64,000 bases of DNA from Nocardia nova (GTDB lineage: Bacteria > Actinomycetota > Actinomycetes > Mycobacteriales > Mycobacteriaceae): NCBI RefSeq assembly GCF_002933465.1, contig NZ_PSZE01000009.1, forward strand, positions 124,001-188,000. The letters run 5' to 3'. The position numbers and the translations under genes are program-made. Positions 8,991-19,549 of the stretch are shown here, in pieces; positions within the stretch are counted from its first letter, which is position 1; each line of letters opens with the position of its first letter. The notes below the pieces were generated by a model that saw nothing but the letters and a program-made list of their open reading frames with translations, was not told where the DNA came from and did not search any database.

Positions 8991-10441
8991 TTGCGTTGCA
9001 CCGCCTTCGAATACAAATCCAGCAAACGATGATCGGGGTCATATCGTTTCTTCAGATTCGCGTAGTGATCGCCTCCGTAGAGGCGCGCGAAATCGTCTTC
9101 CGAGTAGTAGGAGTCCGAGTAGAGGGACTTGTGGCCGTCCAGGCGGGCGACCTCGTCCTCGATCGCGCGATTGGCCGCGCCCTCGATCTGCCCGGGCTGC
9201 TTCGGCACCGCCGACCAGAAACCGACATTGACGTAGGTACGATCCGGTTCCAGCGGATACAGCGGCCATGGCCGCGACGGATCCTCGGGTTTCCCTGGTA
9301 CTTCCGCACTGTCACGCAGCCGGAGCGGGCACAGCCACAGTGGTTCGATCGGAATTTCGCGGAGGAACCAGTGCAGGAATTCGGCGGTGTGCTCGATCGG
9401 CACCTCGATGTCCTGCACCACGCGCTCCTGCGGCGGATTTCCCTTGCGCGCCTGGAGTTTGTCGCCGATGTTGTATTTGTGATCGAGCGCGATCAGCTTC
9501 CAATAGAAGCTCGAACGGCGGTACTTCTTCGGCCAGAACCGGCGGATCTTCGGATTCTGGGTGCCGAATGCCCGTGAGCACCAGAACCAGTCGGTGTCCC
9601 AGCGCCACAGATAGTCGTGGATGGTCAGCCGGTCGCGTTTGGGCTCGGCGTTGTCGTGGCGCAGGGACTGGTAGTAGATATCCATGCCGGTGTAGTCGCT
9701 GACCGGGCCGGGTTCGTCGGTCTGGCGGCCCAGGACGAGATAGCTCTCCTCGGCGGTGAATACCGCGCCGTCGAGATAGTCGACCCGCTCGCCGTCGTAG
9801 CTGCGGTCGAGGACGATCTGAGCCATCACGGCTTCGAGTTCGCGCAAATCGTGGAAACGTACGTGGCGCAGTGCCACATATGGCTGCACCGATTCCAGTT
9901 CGATCTTCAGGCGAGTCGAATAGCCCAGCGTGCCATAGGAATTCGGAAAGCCGCGGAACAGATCGGCGTATTCGCCGTCCGGTGTGGCGGTGATGATCTC
10001 GCCCGCACCGGTCAGCACATCGATCTCGAGTACGGATTCGTGTGGCAGACCCTTGCGGAAGGACGTCGATTCGATTCCGAGGCCGGTGACCGCGCCACCC
10101 AGTGTGATCGTCTTCAACTGCGGAACCACGAAGGGCGCCAGGCCGTACGGCAGGGTGGCGGCGACCAGATCCTCATAGGTGGTCATGCCGGCCACATCGG
10201 CGGTCTTCGTCTGGGGATCGACCGCGATCACCCGGTTCAGGCCCGAAACATCCAGTCCGGGTGCGGGGTTCTTCGCCCGGGCGCGAAACAAGTTCGACGT
10301 CTTTTTCGCCAACCGTACGTTGGCATCCGAAGGAATCGCACGATAGCTGGCGAGCAGACGCTCGACACCTTCTCGGTGCGCGGCAAAACCTGATTCGCGT
10401 GCGGCCGGCGCGCGGCCGGCCTTCCCCAGACTCACTGCCAC
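8987..10441 (-). CDS. FAD-binding oxidoreductase paired with the CFA-type methyltransferase
   Basis: This 484-residue protein has an N-terminal FAD_binding_4 (PCMH/DHCR24-like) fold: VDPQTKTADVAGMTTYEDLV and the FAD-contact stretch PQLKTITLGGAVTGLG lie near residues 75-125. I infer that it reduces the methylene intermediate made by its partner to a methyl branch, by analogy with BfaA/BfaB-type pairs. It is the first gene of the two-gene minus-strand operon and overlaps the next gene by 4 nt. The alternative is a separate flavin oxidase of unknown substrate, as Rv3719 is usually described. Confidence 0.8.
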   Translation of the reverse strand: MAVSLGKAGRAPAARESGFAAHREGVERLLASYRAIPSDANVRLAKKTSNLFRARAKNPAPGLDVSGLNRVIAVDPQTKTADVAGMTTYEDLVAATLPYGLAPFVVPQLKTITLGGAVTGLGIESTSFRKGLPHESVLEIDVLTGAGEIITATPDGEYADLFRGFPNSYGTLGYSTRLKIELESVQPYVALRHVRFHDLRELEAVMAQIVLDRSYDGERVDYLDGAVFTAEESYLVLGRQTDEPGPVSDYTGMDIYYQSLRHDNAEPKRDRLTIHDYLWRWDTDWFWCSRAFGTQNPKIRRFWPKKYRRSSFYWKLIALDHKYNIGDKLQARKGNPPQERVVQDIEVPIEHTAEFLHWFLREIPIEPLWLCPLRLRDSAEVPGKPEDPSRPWPLYPLEPDRTYVNVGFWSAVPKQPGQIEGAANRAIEDEVARLDGHKSLYSDSYYSEDDFARLYGGDHYANLKKRYDPDHRLLDLYSKAVQRK

Positions 10442-10887
10442 CCCCTGACGCTATCGCTCCCGGTTTCCCCCGGCCACCGCGAGGGTACCTATGGGCGGGA
10501 TTCTTCACGCATATGTTGCATTGCGTTCGATCATGGGCCGGGCTCGCGCTTATGGGTCATCCGCCCAGCTCGCGGACAGGTTTCCGAGCGGAATCGTGCG
10601 GCTGTGTGCTGTCCCGGGACTCGTGACGAACCCGTCGAAATCCGTCGCCCGTCCCGGAACGAGCGTTCCGGTTCGGGGTCGAACGGGTGCCGCCGAAGGC
10701 TCCCGATCGGCCGTCCGCCACGCCGACGGCCGACCCGGATTCGAGCGCCGATGATCGCGGACCGTGCCGGCTCGAGCTCAGCGCTACGGAAATAGCGGTC
10801 CGGAACTGCGCCGGACGCGGCGTAGCATAGCCCCGCAGAACGGCCCGAATAAACCCGAACGACCACCGGATCGACTAGGAGCTCATT
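10442..10887. other. Divergent intergenic region, no gene
   Basis: This 446-bp gap separates the FAD-oxidase operon (minus) from the SRPBCC gene (plus). No frame here has a ribosome binding site or recognisable protein. It holds an inverted repeat at 10654-10671 and presumably both promoters. Confidence 0.6.
10654..10671. promoter_or_regulatory. Inverted repeat in divergent promoter region
   Basis: CCGGAAC and GTTCCGG form a perfect 7-bp inverted repeat with a 4-nt spacer (GAGC). It could be an operator for either flanking unit or a short hairpin. The identity of any regulator is unknown. Confidence 0.35.
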
Positions 10888-11322
10888 GTGGGACAGGTCA
10901 GTGCATCCAGCTCGACCGTCGTCGCTGCGGAACCGCAGCGTGCGCTGGAAGCGATCGCGGACTATCAGGATGTGCGGCCCCGCATCCTGACTTCGCACTA
11001 CCACGACTACAAGGTGCTCGAAGGCGGGAAAGGCGCCGGAACCGTCGCCGAATGGACGCTGCAGGCGACGCAGAAGCGCTCCCGAAACGTCCACGCGGTC
11101 GTCTCGGTCTCGGATTCGATGGTGACCGAACGGGATTCGAATTCCACCATGGTCACCACCTGGACCGTCACCCCCTCGGGTGAGGGTTCGCTGGTGTCGG
11201 TCCGCACCAGTTGGAAAGGTGCGGGCGGGGTCGCCGGCTTCTTCGAGGGCATCTTCGCCCCGCTCGGCCTGAAGAAGATCCAGGCCGAGGTACTGGAAAA
11301 CCTGAAGCGCGAGCTCGGTTAA
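10888..11322 (+). CDS. SRPBCC-family (START/Bet v1-like) protein
   Basis: This 144-residue single-domain protein begins with the family pattern of a short strand, then EPQRALEAIADYQDVRP, and ends in an amphipathic helix (FFEGIFAPLGLKKIQAEVLE). Such proteins bind hydrophobic ligands in a cup-shaped barrel. It sits divergently to the FAD-oxidase/CFA pair, as Rv3718c does beside Rv3719-Rv3720, which hints at a role in handling the same lipids. CTAGGAGCT before the GTG at 10888 supports this start. The ligand is unknown. Confidence 0.8.
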   Translation: MGQVSASSSTVVAAEPQRALEAIADYQDVRPRILTSHYHDYKVLEGGKGAGTVAEWTLQATQKRSRNVHAVVSVSDSMVTERDSNSTMVTTWTVTPSGEGSLVSVRTSWKGAGGVAGFFEGIFAPLGLKKIQAEVLENLKRELG

Positions 11323-11355
11323 TCCGCCCCTTGGGTCTCGTTTTTCCTCCTCCGC

Positions 11356-11709
11356 TCAGTGCTGGTGGGCGATGTCGAACAGGTTGCCCTCGGGGTCGGC
11401 GAGGGTGACCCACCGCACGCCGTATTCGTCGAAGTCGCCGATGTGTTTCGCGCCCAGCGAGACCGCCCGGTCGATCTGAGCGCGCCAGTCCGGTGCGCTC
11501 AGATCGAGATGGACCACGTTCTTGCCCGGCGTCTTGTCGGGAACCTGGATGAACATCAGCCCCGGGCCGCTGTCGCCACCGCGGCCGATCGAGGCGAAGT
11601 ACTCGTTGGCGTCCGCGTCCACCGGACGCTCCAGCAACTGTGCGTAGAAGTTCGCCAAGGCGGCGGCGTCACGGCAGTCGAAGGTGACGGCAGCCAGACT
11701 GATCGACAT
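11356..11709 (-). CDS. VOC (glyoxalase/bleomycin-resistance) superfamily protein
   Basis: This 117-residue protein has the paired beta-alpha-beta-beta-beta pattern of VOC folds: VTFDCRDAAALANFYAQLL at the N-terminus and WVTLADPEGNLFDI near the C-terminus. The candidate metal-binding positions are His and Glu residues in NVVHLDLSAP and PEGN. GAGAGGA precedes the ATG by 6 nt. It follows the MerR gene on the same strand after 62 bp, so MerR may control it. The substrate is not evident. Confidence 0.8.
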   Translation of the reverse strand: MSISLAAVTFDCRDAAALANFYAQLLERPVDADANEYFASIGRGGDSGPGLMFIQVPDKTPGKNVVHLDLSAPDWRAQIDRAVSLGAKHIGDFDEYGVRWVTLADPEGNLFDIAHQH

Positions 11710-11771
11710 GAAATATCCTCTCTTGGTGGGGAATTCGTGAATATTCGAGGTAGCCTGCGGCGTTTGTCCGA

Positions 11772-12593
11772 TCACGCCGGTGCGATCGGCCAGCAGACCT
11801 CGGTACGCTGCGCCGCCGGGTCCGCGCAGTCCTGCGGGCCGACCACGTAGATCTCGCGGATCGGCTCCGCCAGCGCGGTATCGTGTTCGGCCACATGCGA
11901 ACCCAGCGCGCCGTAGGTGCGGTCGAAGTCGGTGAACGGTCCCGCATGGACCGCAATCGCGAAGCGGCGCCGCGGAAATCGCCGCACCGCGACGTCGCGG
12001 TGCTGGTCGAAGGTGGCGCCCGGATCCGCTGCCAGCGGCGTGAACGCCACCACCTCGCCGATCTCGTTCTCGAAGAAATCCGCCGAATACGTCGCCCCGC
12101 TCGGGCCGGCCGGGGCCACACCCGCCACGGCGAGCACTTCGTCCAGGCGAGGGAAGACCGTCGCGCACCACTCGCCGATCTTCGCCCGCGACACCGGTGC
12201 GCGAATCGTCAACGCGGCGAACTCCGGAACCACGCGGTACTGCACGTCGATCGGCGCGCCGGGGGACAGCAGCGCCCGCAGCGACGCCACCACATCGCGC
12301 GTCCGCAGCAACTCCGCTTCCATCCGTTCCAGATGCGCGGCCAGCGCGGCATCGCGAGTGGCTCGATCCGGCGCCGCGAGGACCTCGCGGATCTGCGGCA
12401 TCGGCATATCCAGATCGCGCAGGCGCCGAATCAGATGCGCCTGTTCCACCTGCGCGGTCGAATACCGCCGGTACCCCGAGCCGGGATCGACCGACACCGG
12501 CTCGAGCAACTCGATCTCGTGGTAGTACCGCAGCGTTTTCACACTGAGATAGGTGAGGCGGGAGAACTCACCTATGGAGACTGTCGCGGGCAT
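11772..12593 (-). CDS. MerR-family regulator with GyrI-like effector domain
   Basis: This 273-residue regulator has the N-terminal winged helix IGEFSRLTYLSVKTLRYYHE, the family motif GYRRYS, a coiled dimerisation helix (about 75-115), and a C-terminal GyrI/BmrR-like small-molecule domain ending in REIYVVGP. The BltR/BmrR type senses lipophilic drugs and activates promoters with 19-bp spacers. Its own promoter has exactly this form. It probably controls itself and the downstream VOC gene. Confidence 0.85.
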   Translation of the reverse strand: MPATVSIGEFSRLTYLSVKTLRYYHEIELLEPVSVDPGSGYRRYSTAQVEQAHLIRRLRDLDMPMPQIREVLAAPDRATRDAALAAHLERMEAELLRTRDVVASLRALLSPGAPIDVQYRVVPEFAALTIRAPVSRAKIGEWCATVFPRLDEVLAVAGVAPAGPSGATYSADFFENEIGEVVAFTPLAADPGATFDQHRDVAVRRFPRRRFAIAVHAGPFTDFDRTYGALGSHVAEHDTALAEPIREIYVVGPQDCADPAAQRTEVCWPIAPA

Positions 12594-12600
12594 GCGGACA

Positions 12601-12631
12601 AGCGAACGCCCTCCAGCGACAGGAGAGTCAA
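12601..12631 (-). promoter_or_regulatory. MerR-type 19-bp-spacer promoter, probably leaderless
   Basis: On the minus strand TTGACT (12631-12626) and TTCGCT (12606-12601) are separated by 19 nt, the stretched spacing used by MerR regulators. The spacer contains CTCTCC and GGAGGG, an inverted repeat with one mismatch. The -10 lies 7 nt before the merR ATG, so the transcript would be leaderless. This implies autoregulation. Confidence 0.6.
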
Positions 12632-12634
12632 GCG

Positions 12635-13258
12635 CTATTGCTCGGTGAGGGCGAACGTCAGCAGCAGCGTGGTCTGGAATTGCCCTCTCCACCAGGAGTA
12701 ACCGAACCAGACACCGGGGGTTACCTGGCGGATCTCGTCGAGGATCTGGGGCGTGATCGAGGGGGCGTAGTCCAGTAGCCAGGCCGGTTGCCCGTCCAAG
12801 CGAGCCGGTCCGGAATGGACGTTGGCGGGGAAACCTTCGATACCGGCCGCGGTGATCCGGTTGGTCAGGGTTCCACCGTCGGGTCCGGTGTAGAAGTTCT
12901 TGCCGATCCAGAGCGGCGGCGCCACGGCCTCCATCACCGGCGGGCGGGTCACCCAGCCGTTGGTCACCCCGGTCGGCACATCGCCGCGGGGTGCGTCCCG
13001 GAAGATCTGGTCCTGTTGTTCGGCCGAACAGTGGTTGTGCAGCGCGTCGACCGTCGCCGCCGGGTTGTCGGTATAGAGAACGCAGCCACCGCCGTAATCG
13101 GTATCCGCCGAGGCGGCCGGCGCCAGGACGGCGGACCCGAAGCCCAGAAGGGCGATCGCGACGACGGCCGTCAGTGCCGAACTGCGCCGGACGCGGCGCG
13201 CCGGATGTGCGGATGTGCTGTGCGCGGAAGACATGTGTTGATCTTGGTCCCGAAACAT
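12635..13258 (-). CDS. Secreted protein of unknown function
   Basis: The 207 residues start with an Arg-rich n-region, a hydrophobic core (LTAVVAIALLGFGSAVL) and an APAASADT cleavage site near residue 50, so it is exported by Sec. The mature part has Trp/Gly-rich strands and a C-terminal block (DEIRQVTPGVWFGYSWWR) suggestive of a small beta-barrel. Two cysteines (GGCVLY, NHCSAE) may pair. The ATG at 13258 is chosen because GAGGG lies 6 nt upstream; the ATG at 13234 has no comparable site but gives a more typical signal peptide. I do not recognise the family. Confidence 0.65.
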   Translation of the reverse strand: MFRDQDQHMSSAHSTSAHPARRVRRSSALTAVVAIALLGFGSAVLAPAASADTDYGGGCVLYTDNPAATVDALHNHCSAEQQDQIFRDAPRGDVPTGVTNGWVTRPPVMEAVAPPLWIGKNFYTGPDGGTLTNRITAAGIEGFPANVHSGPARLDGQPAWLLDYAPSITPQILDEIRQVTPGVWFGYSWWRGQFQTTLLLTFALTEQ

Positions 13259-13405
13259 AACCGGCCCTCTACCGGATTGGCCCGACCCGGGTGCCGAGGC
13301 TCGGCCCGATTCCGATGGTAATGGGGCCCGGCCGGGCCGGTACCGGGCTAGATCCAAACGTGACTACGCTGGTGCACATCCGCATCCCGCAGAGAGGACA
13401 TCACC

Positions 13406-13744
13406 GTGGAGCCTGGTGGACAGCTCGATATGCAGGCACTGCTCGCACAGGCGCAGCAGATGCAGCAGGCGGTGATGGCCGCGCAGGCCGAAATCGCCGC
13501 GACCGAGGTGGCGGGTGAGGCCGGCGGCGGTCTGGTGAAGGTGACGATCAAGGCCAGCGGCGAGGTGCAGTCGCTGCAGATCGATCCGAAGGTGGTCGAT
13601 CCCGAGGACGTGGAGACGCTGCAGGATCTGATCGTCGGCGCGGTCAACAACGCGATGGCCAACGCGCAGCAGTTGGCGGCCGAGAAACTGGGCCCGCTCG
13701 CCGGTGGCATGGGCGGCGGTTCCGTGCCCGGCCTGCCGTTCTGA
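13406..13744 (+). CDS. YbaB/EbfC-family nucleoid-associated protein
   Basis: This 112-residue DNA-binding protein has the Gln-rich N-terminal helix [16 protein letters not shown] and the core [22 protein letters not shown], then the C-terminal helix [17 protein letters not shown]. It binds DNA as a dimer. The GTG at 13406 follows AGAGAGGA. recR begins 21 bp later, the conserved ybaB-recR pairing. dnaX, usually just upstream in this cluster, is not present in the window. Confidence 0.9.
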   Translation: MEPGGQLDMQALLAQAQQMQQAVMAAQAEIAATEVAGEAGGGLVKVTIKASGEVQSLQIDPKVVDPEDVETLQDLIVGAVNNAMANAQQLAAEKLGPLAGGMGGGSVPGLPF

Positions 13745-13765
13745 GCGGCCCGGTAGGACATATCC

Positions 13766-14374
13766 GTGTATGAGGGTCCGGTCCAGGATCTGATCGACGA
13801 GCTGGGCAAACTGCCCGGCGTCGGTCCCAAGAGCGCGCAACGTATCGCCTTCCATCTGCTGTCGGTCGAGCCGCCGGAGATCGACCGGCTGCAGTCGGCG
13901 CTGCAGAAGGTGCGCGACGGTGTGCGGTTCTGCGCGGTCTGCGGCACCGTCTCCGACGGCGAACTGTGCCGCATATGCGCCGACCCGCGCCGGGACCGGA
14001 CCATGATCTGCGTCGTCGAGGAACCCAAGGATGTCCAGGCCATCGAGCGCACCCGCGAATTCCGCGGTCGCTACCACGTGCTCGGCGGTGCGCTGGACCC
14101 GCTCTCGGGGGTCGGCCCGGACCAGCTGCGCATTCGAGAACTGTTGGCGCGCATCGGAAATCAGGAGGACGGTGTCGATGTCACCGAGGTGATCATCGCC
14201 ACCGATCCCAACACCGAGGGCGAGGCGACGGCCACCTATCTGGTGCGGATGCTGCGGGATTTCCCGGGCCTGTCGGTCACCCGGCTCGCCTCCGGTCTGC
14301 CGATGGGCGGCGACCTGGAATTCGCCGACGAACTGACCTTGGGCCGCGCGCTGTCGGGCCGGCGAACGCTCTGA
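13766..14374 (+). CDS. recR: Recombination mediator RecR
   Basis: RecR acts with RecO (RecF pathway) to load RecA on gapped DNA. The 202 residues show an N-terminal HhH ([20 protein letters not shown]), a C4 zinc finger (Cys56, Cys59, Cys68, Cys71) and a Toprim domain ([16 protein letters not shown] to [14 protein letters not shown]). The GTG start directly follows ybaB in the same operon. Length is normal. Confidence 0.95.
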   Translation: MYEGPVQDLIDELGKLPGVGPKSAQRIAFHLLSVEPPEIDRLQSALQKVRDGVRFCAVCGTVSDGELCRICADPRRDRTMICVVEEPKDVQAIERTREFRGRYHVLGGALDPLSGVGPDQLRIRELLARIGNQEDGVDVTEVIIATDPNTEGEATATYLVRMLRDFPGLSVTRLASGLPMGGDLEFADELTLGRALSGRRTL

Positions 14375-17077
<2,703 letters not shown>

Positions 17078-17103
17078 TCCGTACACCCTGCTCGACAGCC
17101 GGG

Positions 17104-17139
17104 ACCGCCCACCGCCGGGAAGGCGGTGGGCGGTGTTCT
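17104..17139 (+). terminator. Terminator of leuA
   Basis: A perfect 13-bp GC-rich stem (17104-17116 with 17122-17134) with a GGGAA loop is followed by GTTCT. It lies 27 bp after the leuA stop. Confidence 0.8.
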
Positions 17140-17267
17140 GCGCCAACTCGTCCGGTACGGGGTGCGCGCCCGTTCACCGGGGGACTCGTATTCGGCCAGC
17201 GTGCTAGCGTTGTGGCGCATTGGCCGCGAGCTCTCTGCTCGAACTCTGTCGAGCAGATGGGGGAAAC

Positions 17268-19421
17268 GTGACGACTAACGACAACTCCACTTCACCGCCT
17301 TGGTTGCATGGGCAGGGAATGGGCGATACAGCTGCCGAACAGGACAATCCGACCTCGCTGCCGTCGCAGGACGAATCCGACGCGGACACAACGGCATCCG
17401 ACGGGACGGCGAGCGTGACGTCCGAATCCGAACCGACCGGCGCACCCGCCGAGGGAGCCGCGGAATTCGAACACGCGGCCTCCGGGATCATTCCGCCGGT
17501 GCCCGACGGTATCGAACAGACCACGTTTGCGCCCGGCCCGCAGTTCGGGCCCGACGGCTTCGCTCCGCCCGAGCAGGGGGGATTCGCACCGGGGCCGTTC
17601 GCGCCGCCGGGAGCGAATCCGTATCCGCCGAATCAGGGTTTCGCCGCGCCGGGTTTCCCGATGACCGACCATTCCGGTCCGTTCGCCCCGCCCGGAGATC
17701 CGAACGGATTCCCGCCGCCGTGGGCGGGCGGGCCCGGCCCGGACGGTTTCGCGCCCAACGGATTCCCCGGTGAACAGGGTGGTTTCGCGCCGCCGGGATA
17801 TCCGGGCGAACCGGCCGGTTTCGCGCCCTCGGCGTTGCCCAATGAACAGGGTGGTTTCGCGCCTCCCGGAAATCCCGGCGACCCGGGTGGCTTCGCACCG
17901 GGCGGATTTCCGGGCGAGCAGAACGGTTTCGCGCCTCCTGGTGAGCAGGGTGGTTTTCCGTCGCACGGAAACCCCGGTGACTCAGGCAGATTCGCGCCGC
18001 ACGGCAATCCTGGTGACCCGGGTGGTTTCGCCGCGCAGAGCAACCCCGGTGAGCAGGGCGGCTTCCGGCCCGGTCCCGGTGAGCCGGGATCCGGGTACGG
18101 CGAGGTCCGGCAGGAAACGCCGTACGGCGAGATCCGCCAGGAGATCGGCGCCGACGGCATGGTCCGCCGGGTCTTCGACGAGCGGCAGGGACCGCCGTCC
18201 GTTCCCGAGCAGCAGGGCGCGGACGCCGATGCCGGCGGCCAGATCTTCAGCTGGGCGCCACCGCCGCTGCCCTCGGCTCCGCCGCCGCAGCACACGCCTC
18301 CGCAGCAGCAACCGCCGCAGCAGCAGGGTGGATGGCAGGGCGGTTCCGGACCGCAACAGCAACTGCCGCAGGGATACCAGCAGCAGCAATCCACGTTCCA
18401 GCCGCAGCACATGACCCAGCCCGTGCAGCCGGGGAATTCGGTCAACGACCTGAATCTGCTCAAGCGGGCGCGGCGGTCACCGCGCAGCGGCTGGCGACGC
18501 GCCGTGCACAAGGTGACCGGTGGCGCCATCAATCCGGGCGAATCGTCGGCCGATGTGATCTACCGCGAACTGGTGGATCGGGTGAATCAGCCGGTGCGCG
18601 GCGATTACCGAATCGCGATCCTGTCGCTCAAGGGTGGCGTCGGAAAGACCACGACCACAGTCGGTTTGGGTTCGACCTTCGCCTCGCTGCGCGGTGACCG
18701 GGTGATCGCCATCGACGCCAATCCCGACCTCGGGACCCTGGCCCACCGGGTGCCGCGCCAGACCCGCTCGACGGTCCGCAACCTGCTCGAGGATCAGCAC
18801 ATCGGCCGCTACTCGGATGTGCGGGCCCATACCTCACAGGCGCCGAGCCGACTGGAAGTGCTTGCCAGCGAACAGGACCCGGCCGTCTCGGAGGCCTTCA
18901 GCGAGGCCGACTACCGGCGCGCGATCGGCATTCTGCAGCAGTTCTACAACATCATTCTCACCGACTGCGGTACCGGCCTGATGCATTCGGCGATGGCCGG
19001 CGTACTGGATATGGCGAGCTCGCTGATCCTGGTCACCTCCCCGGCGATCGACGGCGCGCGCAGTGCCTCGGCGACGCTGGACTGGCTCGAGCACCACGGC
19101 TACAGCAAGCTGGTGGAGCGGACCGTGGTGGTGGTCAATGCCTCTCGCCGCGGCGCCTCGACCGTCGACCTGGATCAGCTGCGCAAACTGTTCCTCGACC
19201 GCACCCGCGCGGTGCAGGTGGTGCCGTTCGACGATCATCTCGCCGAGGGTGCGGAGATCGATCTGGAACTGGTCAGCAAGCCCACCCGGCGGGCGCTGCT
19301 GGAATTGGCGGCCATGGTCGCCGACGATTTCGGATATCACCTCCCGCAGCCGCCGTTTCCGGGGCCGCAGACTCGGTACCCGGGTCCGCAGAGCCACTAT
19401 CCGGGTCCGCACGGCTACTGA
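17268..19421 (+). CDS. MinD/ParA-like ATPase with long Pro/Gly/Gln-rich N-terminus
   Basis: The 717 residues divide in two. Residues 1 to about 385 are disordered and carry about ten imperfect repeats of the form GGFAPPGNPGE (DNA 17755-18070) followed by a Gln/Pro-rich stretch. The C-terminal part is a deviant-Walker P-loop ATPase (LSLKGGVGKTTTTVGLGSTF near 450) with TDCGTG and a PSRLEVLASEQD stretch. This resembles the EspI-type ATPases linked to ESX secretion and orphan MinD-like proteins of actinobacteria. No ESX genes are nearby. The GTG at 17268 follows GGGGGAAAC; a short C-terminal PGPQ/PGPH repeat also occurs. Confidence 0.8.
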   Translation: MTTNDNSTSPPWLHGQGMGDTAAEQDNPTSLPSQDESDADTTASDGTASVTSESEPTGAPAEGAAEFEHAASGIIPPVPDGIEQTTFAPGPQFGPDGFAPPEQGGFAPGPFAPPGANPYPPNQGFAAPGFPMTDHSGPFAPPGDPNGFPPPWAGGPGPDGFAPNGFPGEQGGFAPPGYPGEPAGFAPSALPNEQGGFAPPGNPGDPGGFAPGGFPGEQNGFAPPGEQGGFPSHGNPGDSGRFAPHGNPGDPGGFAAQSNPGEQGGFRPGPGEPGSGYGEVRQETPYGEIRQEIGADGMVRRVFDERQGPPSVPEQQGADADAGGQIFSWAPPPLPSAPPPQHTPPQQQPPQQQGGWQGGSGPQQQLPQGYQQQQSTFQPQHMTQPVQPGNSVNDLNLLKRARRSPRSGWRRAVHKVTGGAINPGESSADVIYRELVDRVNQPVRGDYRIAILSLKGGVGKTTTTVGLGSTFASLRGDRVIAIDANPDLGTLAHRVPRQTRSTVRNLLEDQHIGRYSDVRAHTSQAPSRLEVLASEQDPAVSEAFSEADYRRAIGILQQFYNIILTDCGTGLMHSAMAGVLDMASSLILVTSPAIDGARSASATLDWLEHHGYSKLVERTVVVVNASRRGASTVDLDQLRKLFLDRTRAVQVVPFDDHLAEGAEIDLELVSKPTRRALLELAAMVADDFGYHLPQPPFPGPQTRYPGPQSHYPGPHGY
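17755..18070 (+). repeat. In-gene GGFAPPGNPG-type degenerate repeats
   Basis: About ten units of roughly 27-33 bp encode GGFAPPG-[NY]-PG-[ED]-[PQ] variants in the N-terminal half of the MinD-like ATPase. The unit length is a multiple of three throughout, so copy-number change would keep the frame. It may be variable between strains. Confidence 0.7.
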
Positions 19422-19549
19422 TTCGCGCCGGGTACCGATTCCGGGGGTTTCCTCCCGCCGAATTGCTGCCCGGTGTGAATTGTTACCCCAATCGATACGG
19501 GGCCCGGCCGCACCGCATACAGTTACCCGCGGTGTGGAGGTCCCGATAG

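Noticed and set aside
10284..10297. KstR-like 7-of-8 match in the FAD oxidase gene
   Set aside because: It is inside the coding region; such matches occur by chance from common codons. Only intergenic sites were kept.
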